Source: Hamiltosporidium tvaerminnensis (lineage: Eukaryota; Microsporidia; Dubosqiidae). From it: DNA of 64,000 bases. The stretch lies in contig CM061248.1 of assembly GCA_022605425.2 (NCBI GenBank), positions 1,380,060 through 1,444,059 of the forward strand, given 5' to 3'. Shown here one piece after another: positions 1 to 12,818 of this stretch; position 1 is the stretch's first letter; every line of letters starts with the position of its first letter. The notes below the pieces were generated by a model. It searched no databases, had not been told where the DNA came from, and was given only the letters and a program-made list of their open reading frames with translations. The position numbers and the translations under genes are program-made.

Positions 1-2105
1 AACATAGTTAAACATGAAAAAGCCAATTTTGATTTGAAACCATATTTATCACATTTTCACTCTTGCAGATAATGCCTTTATCATGTTTTTTTTTTTAACA
101 TTATTTTTTATCTATTAATTTCAGAAAAAGCATAGCATATTTTCGTATTAAAAATACTTTCGATCCTTTCTCTTCTAAACCAAGATCAGAAAAATAAAAA
201 AATTCTGTATACAGTCTAAACCCATCATAATATAAACCTAAACCACTCGCTTAAAAAATCGATGTTCTATTACGTTTGCAATTTGGAAAATTGACCATTT
301 ATTTGAAAGCAAAAGGGTATTATGCCTTGAAAAAATAACTTGAAAAGGTTTCGAATATTTTATCGTGATTGGGTTGCGTTTGTACTAAAATCTTTAGAGG
401 ATTTTCCTTTATACCAAATATCTAAGTAGATTGAAACAACAAGTTATTATAATATTTTACTTTCTCTTCAGAGAAATTATAATTGAAAAAAATATATTGC
501 AATTTATGTTGCGTCTATTTTTCCCAAGCTTTCTCTATTTAAATAAAGATGTTGATGAAAAGTATTTTTATTTCTAACTAACGTATATTTATATTCGAGA
601 AAAACGAAATAAATTATCAAATATCTTAATGTAACGTAAGTCAATTTAGATGCCATTACGAAGTAATGGATTGAATATAAAAATCATTCAATTCCACGGG
701 AGGATTTATAACATAAATAGTTATTAAAGTCTACTTCTTACGTCTAAAATTATATCTCTGTCATATCACTATAACAGATATTTTACACGATAAGTAAATT
801 ATTAGAAAAAATCCGATAATGTATGGTGGAAAAATGACATTCGATCTATGAAAAAGTATTTAAATATAAATTAACTGTTTGGTCGATAGCATTATATAAT
901 TAGGTAAAATTTTCACAGGTTTTTGAACAATTACTTAGATTTTATCATTTTTTTACGTTTCTTCTTATATTCTATTCAAGATCCTTGATTTTACAAAGAT
1001 AATATTTCAATTAAATATCTAGGTTTTTAAGTTTATATTCCACCATGCAAGCCCTTAAATATCCCACTTAAATTTGAATAAATTTATTTTGGTTCAGGAT
1101 ATAAAATACTCTTTGATTTAAAAAAGAATAAATTATGATTACAATATTTTTCACACTTATTTTTGTTCTAATTGACATTCTTGAACAATTTTTGACTTGA
1201 CATATAGACTCATGCCGATTTTGTTTTATATTTGCAAGTCATTAGATTTTAAACAAAAGCAAATAAAAAAGACTAAAATTGGACAAAGAATGTTCAAACT
1301 AAACATAAATATTTTTAAACAAAAAATAGTCAAGCTGAATTTTTTTCTTAAATTGCTCATAACAATAGAAACTTATAGAAAAAATGTAATTTATTCCTAA
1401 ATAAAAATTTTAAATTCTATGCATTAGAAATAAGTTTTCTAAAATGAAATAAAGCCCAAGTATATTTATTCTCTATGTTTCTCTAGATTAGATTCCAAAT
1501 CGAGTTTGGAAATATAAATAATCGTTTGAATTCCTCTTATACATCAATCTTTAAAAATAACATTTCTAATTTAAAATATGAATTTAATTATTTTCCATAT
1601 TCAGAGAAGATGATTAAGTATTAAATTAATCATGAAGAAAAGAGAAAAAATTAAACCTACAAAGAAAATGACACAAATATATTAGTGATTCCGTAATACT
1701 AGATAATTTTAAAACTAAAATAAAATTGAATAAAAATTAGAAATAAATGGGCAAAGTCTCATTCATAAAGATTAGATGACAAATATATGTGAAAAAGAAG
1801 GTAAAATATAGAAATAATTGCCGTATAACAATTCATGATCCATAAATCGGCACATATTACCATTTGTACAATTTATTTATAAACTATTTGTTTTCCCTTT
1901 CTAATTATTTGATAACAGAACAATACCATTTAAACAAAGCAATTTTTTCTAATTTTTTGTACCAAATATTAAAATTGACAATTGCTCGATCCAACTTTAA
2001 ACACATGGTTAGATATCAATTTTGTATAAATTTAAAATATTAAAATACAGTGGAAGAAGGAAGAAATATTGAAAATGCTAATATGATTTGAAACTTTTTA
2101 GGTAG
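1..2105. other. A+T-rich DNA without recognised gene
   Basis: Very A+T-rich sequence with dense stops in all frames. I see no domain, repeat unit or RNA gene. The 67-codon open frame at 1197-1400 is Lys/Ile/Phe-rich low-complexity translation, expected by chance at this base composition. Confidence 0.6.
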
Positions 2106-2219
2106 GTACGATTTCTGTTTACCGCTAATAACGAAAATTTATCTCAAATAGTAGCAGCTAATCGAACGTACGGATTCATATTAAACGATAAAGAACCAAA
2201 ATACAGTATTGAAAGGATA
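2106..2219 (+). pseudogene. Short coding-like relic, unrecognised
   Basis: A 38-codon stretch between in-frame TAG (2103) and TGA (2220). Its amino-acid make-up is less AT-driven than the surroundings (Val, Ala, Thr, Glu, Pro and Gly present) and it lies in a locally G+C-richer island reaching to about 2480. Downstream, short open pieces continue in other frames (for example around 2388-2462), as expected of a gene broken by frameshifts. I do not recognise the protein. It could also be a chance island. Confidence 0.2.
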
Positions 2220-5200
2220 TGAGGTTACAAAGTGACCCCTTCCGGCAATAAATAAGGCATTACATTAGAAATAAGAAAAGAGCGAACCCAAAAAAATTGT
2301 TTTTAATTTTAAAAAAAGCCTGCCGAAAAACCAGTATCTCAATCCCACCCTTATGATATATCAATAAGCTTGCGCAGAATCATGTAGACGAAAACGCTAC
2401 CTATATATTGAAAGATATTCGAAAAATACTCCCGATAAGATTGATAGCTAGATATAAGGAATAGAAAAAGTTTGAACATTCTTGTTTATAAATATGAAGA
2501 GGAAATTGAAATTGGAAGATAATGTAGAAATTGAAAATCTCCTGGCTCAAAGAATTTTATCAAATGTCTCAGATAAAAATTTCAGCTGGCAAATTATAAT
2601 TGTTCAAAAATCATTAGTATAGAAATATTAAAAATATAATTCCAAAACTTCTAGAGAAGTGCTAATATTACTGACATGAAAAAATTATTACATTTTCGGA
2701 AGAAATTCTAACTACGAAATAAAATGAAACAAAAAATCAGCCAGAAAATTAAATTTCAAGGCTTCCTTTAGGCTTTGAAATTAAAGAATATTAATTAAAA
2801 AATTTTAAAATACAAAATTAACTTAAAATTAATGAAAATATATTATTTTTTCACATGTTTAAAGATAACATATCAAATCACACCAAGGAAAAAATCTTCA
2901 CATGTTCCATATATTTTCGAAAGACTTTTTATAAATTTGAAAATATTACAGCAAAAATAAAAAATTTTAGAGAGCTTACAAAGGTATTTATCAGAAGCGT
3001 TACAAAATCTTTCTCATGAATATGAAATAAGCCTTAAAATACATCCACTAAAGATAATACTTGTACAGATATGGATCGGGGTGGAGAACTGTATTGGTAG
3101 TCATAAAAAAAATTACAGTATATTATATAGGAACTGTCTTACTTACATATGACGAAAAAAAAGCAATTAAGATTAAACGATAAACTTTTGCGCAATTATA
3201 CCTCTTTATCATCATATATACGATGATTCTTTGTCTTTTGCGGTCAATTCCATTCTAGAATAGGAAATATACTAAAAATACTTCCTAAAAACAAGTATCG
3301 TAAATCATATTATATAATACCGGGTTTTCCAAAACAATAGATCATATTTCGAAAAAAAATTCACGAAAAACATTGAATTACTCTGAAAATATATATCGCG
3401 AGTTTATAATTTTAGCTCTTCATCTTTGCAAATGTTTATATAAATATAAGCTTTTTTATAAAATATTTCTTAATCAATCTTGAAATTGTGAGTTTCGATC
3501 ATCACGAAATATCTTTAATACAAATCTTGCATTTTTTTATATTCAACTATTTGGATTGACGCCCCACAGAATTACTAGCATAAAAAATGATTCTAGATAT
3601 CAAAAATGACCAGGATACAACTTTTTTAAGAATTAAACAAATGAATAGATATTTTTATGTTTTATAATATATTCTAAGTTTTTGTATTCAATTTTTTTTA
3701 ACAATCTAGATACTTTGAATTTTCGAAACTACAATATAGGAATACTAATTTATCTTTAGTATTGATTTATCAAAACAAGAAATTCTATATTGGCTTGATA
3801 ATAGTACCTTTGGAAATTATTTTATAAGAATCTTTATATCTATAATATTAAGACCTGATCGATAAATAATGTTTAGAAAATATATAAAAAATGCACTACT
3901 TTATTTTTTTAGCCTTTGAAAAAGACTTGATAGAAGACCAAATGTACTCTGATAAAAAGGGCTTAAAGGTTTCAAATAAAATGCAGCAAGATATATACTC
4001 TAATATGATTTAAAACATTATGTAGAAAAAAGCTAAGAAATTTATTTGTAATTTTGAATGCCTGATTTTAGAACTTTTACAGTGAAAAAAGACCAAGAAT
4101 ATAGTTTAAAATTATACCATATATATAAAAGTAAGAATAGCGCATTAAAATTGATGAAAATTAGCAAAGAAAAAGCAACAACCTTCTAGCTCATCGCTAT
4201 AAAATAATTTTAAATATTTTTTTTTAAAAAAACTAATCAGTGACAAGTTTATATAGATTGTAAAGGCAAAATCAATATATCTGCATTATTTTAAGACAAA
4301 ACATTATTTGCCAGGTTAATGTTGGAAAATTTTTTTATTAAATCGTTCTATTTTACGATTTTCATAAATTAAAATTTAAACTTGAATCAAATATAAAATT
4401 TCATGAAATACAAGTTTTTTTTAATGCAGAAAGAATTTAAAATTTATAGACATCTCAATCTATTAGAAATTTTCATAGATAATATATAAGCTTGGAGTGA
4501 ACAAAAGAAATTTAATTAATGGAACATAAGCATTAGTCTATAAAACATGAAAACATAATTATTAATTCAACTGCTATAATTGAGATAAATTAGATCTTAA
4601 CCATAATTGCGCGCAGCGAAATTATTCAACGTAAAAACATGTGAATTCATCAAAAAAATTATAAAAAAAATAATTATAAAAATTAATGTAGCTAAACAAT
4701 AGTTTTTTTCGGTTATAGAAGAAAATTCAATTTTAAATTGTTTTTTCCGATTTTAATCAAGTTAAAGTTTAAGAATCTTTGTATTAAAGATAGATTTAAA
4801 TACTCTTTATATTAAAAGAAAAATTTATATATAAAGCTCTCAAATTTTACTCTATGATGCCAAATTTTATATTATGACTACAGAGACATTTAGTAGGTGT
4901 AGGTTAAAGCACAAATTTATTGAAGAATGTTGTTATGATACTTTTTTAGGAGATATTTATTTACAAGCAATAAAATAATTGAAAAATAACCTGTTTTAAA
5001 AAAAAATCGAATAAATGTTGTGAATAACGGTGATTAAAAAAATAAAATTCGATTAAAAACTGCAATATAAATTGACAATTCTTAAAGAGCAACAATTTCA
5101 AAAAAGTAAATTCTTTACCATACAAAACTTTGGATTTTTCTCTAAAATATTTAAAGTTTTTAAGCGAATACAAATGAGATATTATTTAAATTCCTTTTAT

Positions 5201-7079
5201 TCAACTATCTTTTTTGTAAATCTATTATGACGTTTGACAAACAAACTAAAATATGCCCATAAACCAATTTTTTACTGCTAAAATCATGTAGTTCGCTTAT
5301 TTGCGTTAAAAAGTAAACATATGTAACATACCAAATTTCCCTTTATTGAATTTATCTAAATTCTAAGTTTATAAAAATGCAAAAAAAAGGTTTTTAGAAG
5401 GAAAAAAATCGAAGCTAAACCTGTAATTTAATTTATTTTTGTTTGCAAATAAACCATTATGGATTCAATTATTTCCAAAATTAAATTAAAGGCATATATT
5501 ACATATAAATACTAGAAGCTTAAATCATACGACATAAAGAATCAAAAACAAAGTTTTATTATTGTACTTAAAATAAAAAAATTAATTTTAGCTTGATTAA
5601 ACTCAAAAATTAGAATATCAAAACAAAAAAATAACCAACATTTTTGGTATATTCCGGTTAAAAAATTTAATTTTATAAAAACAATAACAGATTTTCAATA
5701 AATTTTAAACTAATGAATAACTTACTAATAAAATTTTACATGGAGATAAAGCTCATATTAACTATTGCATATATAAAGTAATTTTCGAAGTAAGAAGAAA
5801 TTTTACAAAATATCTCTAGAATTTTAATTGCAAATAGTTTCTCTATTGATTAATGATTTTTTTAAATTTGCCAAATATTCCATACAATTATTTCTTTTGT
5901 TTTTATATGTATCCTCCGAATTAAAAACATGCAGCTTATATACGAAGCCCCACAATGAATTGTATCTAAAAACGTCATGTTTTTATAAACCTTAATATCA
6001 AAATCTTAACTTAATTGAGATAAAAACATATCAAAATTATACTGTGAGTAGAGCGTCTTAAAGAAAAGTTCTATATGTGAATCTGGGATATCAGTATGAA
6101 AATAAGAAACTAAGCACAAAATCTGTACCCATTATATGCTTTTAAAAATAATTTATAGCTTCTCAGACCTTTATAAAGATACATAAAATTTTAAGAAGTT
6201 GGTCAATTTTTAGTAAATTTAGAAACAAAAGAATGTGTAAACGCTTTCTTTTACGAAAAGCAATGCCATGTTAAAATAGGGTAGAAGGCAAAGAATAAAT
6301 TATACCTAGGATTTTACAATCTTTTTAGCTCTGCATTAAAAAAGTTTTATGTTTATTTTTTCTTTGAGATTATCTATACATTTTATTGTTGCAAAAATAA
6401 TTTTAAATTAAAAAATAATATAAGTTAAGTTTTTTATTTGTGTTTATACAAATAAAAAACAAATTTATGTCTAAAAAGAAATTTCAATCTCATAGATAAT
6501 TTAATTTTTTTATATAATGTTTGAAGCCCTTGTATTAATTAAGTTCAATGCAAAGATATTTCGAGCATCTATTTTTTTATATTCTAGGTTAATTTTTTTC
6601 TTATAGCTATACAATACGATATAATTTCCATTGCTCAAGACGGTATATTTCATAAAATAAATATAAGCAAATATATAAAAGAAAGCTAATCCTCAGAAAT
6701 AGAGCGCAGACATTCATCTGCTTAGAAATTCAACTAACTTAGATAAGTCATTCACAATAGTAAGGTGTCATTTAAAGCGTGTAGACTTTGTGTTTATACG
6801 GATGGCAAAACCAAAATTTTATATAGAAAACACTGTGAGGTTGTTTTAATTTAAAGTTAAGATTTTCTATATTGGCTCCTAAAAACATAGAATGCATATA
6901 ATGATTTAAATAGAAATTACCCTACTGAAAACATAAACAGCTTTGGAGATATCATTGTAACAGAATAAAGACTTTTATTTTTGATGTACGAACTTAGAGA
7001 TAAGTCTAATAAAGTTTCTATTGTTTTTTAAAAATTTATACAAGTAGATTTAAGAGCTGTAATATTCTGCTTCTAGCCT
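2220..7079. other. A+T-rich DNA without recognised gene
   Basis: No supported gene. Open frames here (minus strand 4961-5173, plus strand 6703-6846) are short and match nothing I know. Sequence is uniformly A+T rich with homopolymer A and T runs. Confidence 0.55.
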
Positions 7080-7640
7080 CATATTTTAAGGTCATTTCAT
7101 TGTACACGCTCTTATAAAGTCTTCTATTTAAATTTTCAATTTTGTCCCGTAATCGGTATCATTGCTCCAGAGTTACCGTAACACAGTTATTGATACTGAT
7201 AAGATTATATATCAACATTTTCATAAGATAATAAAGTTACTTATTTAAGGCAATTCGACTGTTTTACGAGATCGAACGAGTTATTTGTTTACAATCTATG
7301 AATTATGATAAGAACTATGCAAAATATTTTACATGAGCTCTTTAAAAAACCATATCATCTTAGATAGATAGCAGAGGTAAAAGTAAATTGGCTGCCTAGA
7401 TCGAAGTAGGAACAAAATCGTTAAGTGTTCGTGGCATGTATTTCCTGGCTTCTACATTGGTTTAGCGAAAACGAGTTATATCAGGGCATCGTAGAATTAC
7501 TACCCTGAAGATAGCAAAGCCCTAACTCATAGAAACAGTAAAAGTATCCCTTTAGAAGATGCCACGGAATTAAAAATGTAGCAGTATTTATAGTTTTCAT
7601 TCTTTTAATCTAATTATATATATTTAAACCAATACAATAA
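7080..7640. repeat. Unit A repeat, partial copy (i)
   Basis: Part of the interspersed unit A repeat. It matches the left half of the copies at 25.4-25.9, 46.1-46.6 and 58.9-59.3 kb: the shared blocks include a 'tggcttctacattgg' segment near 7460 and 'agaagatgccac' followed by 'ttatagtttt' near 7555-7600. It keeps more G and C than the other copies. Only the left half is visible. Boundaries are approximate. Confidence 0.55.
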
Positions 7641-7940
7641 CAAGTCTTTACACCTTGCTAAGAAATATATTAAACTACCAAATTATAAGAAAGTATATAA
7701 TATTTACGTACTACAAATGAAATACCTTACAAATTATTTTTTAGACTTTAAAATGATTTCTCCTATAAAAATACTTGGATATATATGTCGTTGATTTCAT
7801 GATATTCCTATAGAAAAATGCTTTTTTTTTTCTATATATCTCTATATTTCAGTTACATATGTCATTGCTTGACAACAAACATGAAAAAATAAAATCATTT
7901 TAAGAACTAAAAATAGAAAGTCTTTCTCTTATCGAAATTT

Positions 7941-8115
7941 TTTTCGAGAATATCTAATATAGATATACTACATAAAATACACTTTTAATATTCTCTTCAA
8001 GAATTGCACCCTACGATATCAAATGAAGTAAAATTCTGCTATTCTCTTCGAGAATAACCCTTCTACATACCCTTTTTTAGAGAGACACTATGGATATTCT
8101 CGAAGTAAATATCCA
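7941..8115. repeat. Cluster of ATTCTC-CGAGAAT palindromes and a hairpin
   Basis: Four related inverted motifs lie within 175 bp: TTTTCGAGAATAT (7941), ATATTCTCTTCAAGAATT (7988), ATTCTCTTCGAGAAT (8041) and GATATTCTCGAAG (8093). The last sits in a hairpin with a perfect 8 bp stem, TGGATATT (8091-8098) and AATATCCA (8108-8115). The alternating TTC/GAA spacing resembles a heat-shock element, but no gene follows that it could control. It may instead be a decayed palindromic repeat. Confidence 0.45.
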
Positions 8116-8119
8116 TTCC

Positions 8120-11100
8120 ATATACATTAAATAAAAATTTTTAAAATGTTTAATAAAAATTTAGTATATGGTTTTTAAAAAGAAACAAATAAAAAAATTG
8201 TTTGTATTGAAAATGAAACTTTCTATGTATATAAAGAAATGCTTTAACTTAGAAAATAGCCATAATCACTTATAATAGAGATCTAAAAAATGAAAAAATA
8301 AATGATTTATTCATTTTTTATATGTCCAACTTATTTTCCTCCGATTAAAGGATAAATAATAATATTGATTCCCCAAATTTAGAAAATATATACACTTTAT
8401 GTATATATAACAAATTTTCTGTTTCTTTCTTTAAAAATAAACCTAAGGTAGCTATAGTTCCGTTGATATTTTTCATAATTGTAGTATTTTAATAGTGAAT
8501 CATAAATTTTATTTTACAAATACCATTCTTCAAATTTTTAACAAAAAAAGTAAAGATTTGAAACAATTGGAACCTTTTAAATGAAAACACGCAAAAACAT
8601 ATTTAATTTTTTATAAACCCTGAGACTTCTTATTAGTGTAATCTAAAGTGAAATTGTAATGGAAATTTTTAATAAAAAACCATGCATATATTTTCTAGCA
8701 ACTATTTAGTAAGTTTGTAAAACTAGATCTAGGTAAAATTTATAAGAAATTTTCAGATTTACGTGCCTTTTCCTTTTTAGGCAAATTAACCAAACATATA
8801 AAATAATAAGTTTGCAAATTTTACTATAGTCAAAAAATATATGTTTGTTAATATAACTTATTTACAGGTTATACATTAATAAATTTTTTTTAAGATGATA
8901 GCTTTAAGTATTTTTAATACATATTTAAAAGAATAATGAAGCTAGAAAGTAATTTTATATAAAACAAAAATAAATTTAAAAATGTTGAAAATTAATACTA
9001 TTACTCTCAGTTATGATTACTGCATTAAGTGTATTGAGTTAAAAGAGAGATCTACTTTAGCCACAAATGTTTGATTTAACTTTTCTATTTCGCGAGTTAA
9101 GAATTGCAAATTTAAGCTATTAAAAAAAATAATTCAATCTTAATACAAGGTGTACCGTACGTATTGTTCCCAAATGGAAGTAAGTCGAACTAAATTAAAT
9201 CAACCATTCATCATCTAAATCTATATTTTTAAAAACCGTATTTTACAGATAATTCCAAAATTTTTAACTGAAAGTAGATTGTAGTATTTAAGAGTGTTAA
9301 AATAAACATTTTTTTCAAAAAATAGTTTTTGTTAAGAATTTTTCCGAATTTCGTAGCCAGGATATTTCTAGCCTAAGAAAAATGATAGAAGCATTATAAA
9401 ATAAACTTAAAACAATATATAACATTAATAATTTATTATAAAAATAAATTACACATAATTTAAGGTTTAACAATTTTATTAGGACAATTTATTTATATTA
9501 CCGAGCTATAATTCAAAAAATCTTCAGATTTTTGTCAAAAAACCAAATTGACCATTTAGTGTGCAGTTTTACAATGAAATCTTTTTTTAATATTTTAAAA
9601 AAACTTAGACCTAAGCCGATCACTTAAAAAGTTGTTAAACTTCAAATCAAACTAAAAGTAGAAAAGTTTTAAAAATAAAATATTTGAAAAAAACTAAAAA
9701 ATTTGAAAAAATGTAAAAAACGAGGAAAACAGCTAAATTTAAGATAAAATTTAAAAAGCTGCAAAATAAAGGTAAAAACATATAAAAAACTTAATAAGTT
9801 TGTAACCAAATATAAAAAGCTAATAAAAAACCTTACCAATAAATATTATTGTAAATTAATAAAAAAAACTTTTAGCAAATGAATAACATAGTTTTAAAAT
9901 ATAAAAAAAAACTTTTTAAAAAAATGTAAAACGAGAACCATTTATATTAAAAAGTAAAAATCGCGAAATACTTTACAGTTAAAATCTTTATAATAACTGC
10001 TATAAGACTTTATTTCGAAAAACACCATATTAGCCTTATAGAATCTAAAATTGTTATCAAAAAACAAAAAAACGCCTAAAGTATAAAATCAAAAAAATGG
10101 AATTAAAAAATAAAAAAAGTTTTAGAAAATGTAACAACTAAAAAAAAGACATCGAAATCTAAGAAAGAAATAAAACCCCGAACCAACGAAAAAATTGTGT
10201 GAAACTGTACGATAATGCAAAACTACCTTAACTAAATTAGAAGGAAAAATTTTAGTCTAAGGTAACTTCACCAGAATGGTTTGAAACCCTCTGTTTCGCA
10301 TACATTTTTAATACTTATTTTTACAAAGTATATATTATATAGAAAATATAAGAAGAACAATTCCCTTTACATTCTAAATTTAAAACAAATTAAAAAAACA
10401 GAAGTTTAAAATTTGCATAAATAGATTAGTATTTACTTAAATGTTAAAAGGTCTATATAAAAAGAAAAATGGCAGTTTAGCAAGTGAAAAAAAGCAAATG
10501 GCCATAAATAATACCAATTTAAAGATTTATTTGTTAAATTAAGAAGATTCGGTAGCGGAATGCTGACAAAGAGAATACAATTATATAAAAAAAGTATTTT
10601 GCTTTTATTTGTGTTCAATCATAAGTTTTAGATGTAATATTTTTTGAAATAAAAAATAATTGCTAAAATTGTAAAATACAGTAAAATATTTTATTTTAGT
10701 GTTTTCAAATCAAAAATTTTAAATTGAATACACATTAGACTTAATTCAAGAAAAACATCAAGAATGCTCTCCAAAAAAGAGGAAAATCAAAGTTTTCCGA
10801 ATTAGGGACTTAGGTTAGTAACTTAAATGTTTTTTAGACATGTAAAGAATTGATTTATAACCTAAAATTTAGAAAATAGTCTCATGAATAAAAAAAACGA
10901 AATTGGAGGGCAAACCTATTTATCTTAAATAGAAACAAAGCTTATGTGTAATACACGTACCACAAAACGGTTCAATATTTCTATTACGGACAAAATAGAT
11001 AATATGAAAATCAGGTAAAAACTTTTAATAAAAATTCAAATTAAGTTCTTAGTAAAAAAATTAAAAAAAAATTCAGTATTTTTAAAAGAAATATACAAAA

Positions 11101-11238
11101 TGTTCTAGATAAACAAGTTTTTTTCATTAAAATATAAAAAATTTGAAATTATAAGATAACAATAAAATAAGATTTAAAAACGTTATAATTAAATAAAAAA
11201 TAAATTATAATAAAACTAAAAGCATATAAGCTAAGATA
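8120..11238. other. A+T-rich DNA; A-rich plus strand near 9.6-10.2 kb
   Basis: No gene supported. Between about 9600 and 10180 the plus strand is strongly A-over-T biased, with many AAAAA-G and GTAAAAA words. The same kind of A-rich tract follows unit A copies elsewhere (20.1-20.65 kb, 27.5-27.75 kb, 48.3-49.1 kb). The 61-codon minus-strand frame at 10433-10618 looks spurious. Confidence 0.5.
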
Positions 11239-11250
11239 AACTTTATTTAA
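11239..11250 (-). repeat. LINE 3'-terminal motif TTAAATAAAGTT
   Basis: Read on the minus strand, the last 12 bases before the flank are TTAAATAAAGTT and contain AATAAA, a possible polyadenylation signal. The second LINE copy has TTAAATAAAGCT at 61160-61149, and the 730 bp element ends in the identical 12-mer immediately before its target-site duplication. This is the probable site where target-primed reverse transcription starts. Confidence 0.6.
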
Positions 11251-11293
11251 TAACATGTAATTCACTTTATCCAAAGAATTTTATATAGTATTT

Positions 11294-11319
11294 ATGTTAG
11301 TATGGCCAAGTACTAACAT
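11294..11319 (-). repeat. LINE 3' UTR hairpin overlapping the RT stop codon
   Basis: Perfect 9 bp stem ATGTTAGTA (11294-11302) and TACTAACAT (11311-11319) around an 8-base loop. The outer base of the stem overlaps the RT stop codon. In LINE copy 2 the equivalent place has ATGTTAGTA (61201-61209) and a decayed partner TAACAACAT (61218-61226), so the structure belonged to the family. A 3' hairpin is what many LINE reverse transcriptases use to recognise their own RNA. Confidence 0.7.
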
Positions 11320-12818
11320 TACATAGGAGGGTTTCGGCTTTTTTCAATAAAAAACGCAACAATATCATGTAAATGGATAAATTTTTCTTCCTTTAAAATA
11401 TTCAATAATCTTGTAAAATCATTGTATCTAATATTTTTGTAATCATAAAATCTAAGGGGAGTTATTTGTTTCAGTAGTGTTCTATTATCTTTAAGAAAAT
11501 CATTTTTAAAATCTTTCAACAGTTTCCTAGGGATTATTCTTGTATCATATGTATATTTTTCATAGGTATTCTTTATATGCTTAAAATTCTTTGTATTGTT
11601 TTGCATTAAATCAGAATACAAGCAAGTATCTATATTCGTAATTAGTTTCAAACCAAGTGAAAATGTAAGTCTATTGGATATTTGTGTTATCGTTTCTATT
11701 GGTAACAAGGCATATAAGAAAGCACTCGGAATTTTCTGATTCAAACCAAACAAATACTTTACCACTGACTTCTGGATTCTATCACTTGCTGAAACATAGG
11801 TTTTATTAGCAGCCAATAAAAACATTGTATAATCCAAATGTGGTCTAATAAACGTCACATATCCTTTCAAAAGAAGCCTATAATATCCACTATTACCTAT
11901 GCCGACTTTTTTAATTAGTCCATTCTTCATAATAATAGCCGCCTTCAAACTTTTTTTTCTTGTTTCTTTTATTGATGAATTAGTATCCGTTCCCTTCAAA
12001 TTAAAGTAATACCCCAAATAATGCATAGGGCTTTGTTTTTCTATAGGGAAACCATTTACAACTATTTGGCATCTCTTATTCGCGTTGTAGAAACACTTCT
12101 GTTGGTTAAGCTCATACTTGTTATCAGATGCATGCGATTGTATACATCTTATAATTTTCCTTATCTGTTTTAGTGTGGCACCAAATAGAAAAATATCATC
12201 AGCGTAGATAAACAGATTTTTTCTAAGATTCTGCGGAATATACAACAATAGGTCATCAATGAAAACATTATACAAATTAGGTGAAAGCACACTTCCCTGT
12301 GGTATACCCCTGGAAGCCGTAAAAAAATTAATTTTTCTGTTTCCATGCTTCAAGACGTACGAATTGTTTTCAATAAGCTCCGCTATCAGAAGGGTATCAT
12401 TTAGTGATAGACCTTGGTAATTAATTAGTTTCTCAAAAAGATTCCACCTATATACTGTATCAAACGGAGACTTTATATCTAACGAAACACAAATTAACTC
12501 CCCAGCTCCCTTTATTAACAAATGATCAACACCCAAAGCATTATCTATTGGAGAATGTCTTTCTCTGAAACCAGTCTGTCGAGTAGAAAGCCTAAATGAA
12601 AGCTTTCTTTGAATACACTTTTCAAACAATTTTCTTGTCTCTTCAATCAACGCAATAAGCCTATAACTTTTCATTTCTTTTCTGATCAGCTTTATTCTAT
12701 GGCATTTCCATGCCATAGGTACTTTCTTCTCAAATATAATTTGGTTGAAAAGTACACTCAAATGTCCAATAAAATTCATCGGGAAAGCTTTAATTAGTTC
12801 ATTTCGTATGCCCGACAA
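11319..12818 (-). CDS. LINE reverse transcriptase (ORF2, C-terminal part)
   Basis: Copies the element's RNA into DNA at the target site. Taking the frame from the TTG at 12818, visible motifs are QTGFR (residues 81-85), motif A with the catalytic Asp in SLDIKSPFD (D114), motif B GIPQG (171-175), motif C YADD (205-208) and the YLGYYF motif E (267-272). About 230 residues of thumb and C-terminal region follow without a CCHC knuckle. There is no ATG at the natural start: the frame is open from the 11-base G run, where it should join the endonuclease ORF. With one base more in that run the two would be one protein of roughly 920 residues, normal for an APE-type LINE ORF2. So this is either a one-base deletion, a sequencing error or a -1 frameshift site. 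All RT catalytic residues are present. Confidence 0.93.
   Translation of the reverse strand: MSGIRNELIKAFPMNFIGHLSVLFNQIIFEKKVPMAWKCHRIKLIRKEMKSYRLIALIEETRKLFEKCIQRKLSFRLSTRQTGFRERHSPIDNALGVDHLLIKGAGELICVSLDIKSPFDTVYRWNLFEKLINYQGLSLNDTLLIAELIENNSYVLKHGNRKINFFTASRGIPQGSVLSPNLYNVFIDDLLLYIPQNLRKNLFIYADDIFLFGATLKQIRKIIRCIQSHASDNKYELNQQKCFYNANKRCQIVVNGFPIEKQSPMHYLGYYFNLKGTDTNSSIKETRKKSLKAAIIMKNGLIKKVGIGNSGYYRLLLKGYVTFIRPHLDYTMFLLAANKTYVSASDRIQKSVVKYLFGLNQKIPSAFLYALLPIETITQISNRLTFSLGLKLITNIDTCLYSDLMQNNTKNFKHIKNTYEKYTYDTRIIPRKLLKDFKNDFLKDNRTLLKQITPLRFYDYKNIRYNDFTRLLNILKEEKFIHLHDIVAFFIEKSRNPPM

Noticed and set aside
3070-3175. Coding-like piece that might be a Merlin/IS1016-type or integrase fragment
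   Set aside because: Only a few residues fit (W-I-x-G-V-E or D-R-G-G-E in different frames); no second catalytic motif in order.
6703-6846. 48-codon frame without ATG
   Set aside because: Length expected by chance, no recognised motif, no conservation elsewhere in the window.
8442-8452. CCTAAGGTAGC, resembling a conserved core of large-subunit rRNA
   Set aside because: Only about ten bases match; the flanks show no rRNA sequence, and no other rRNA block is nearby.
11311-11317. TACTAAC as an intron branch point
   Set aside because: It is simply one arm of the LINE 3' hairpin; no splice sites around it.
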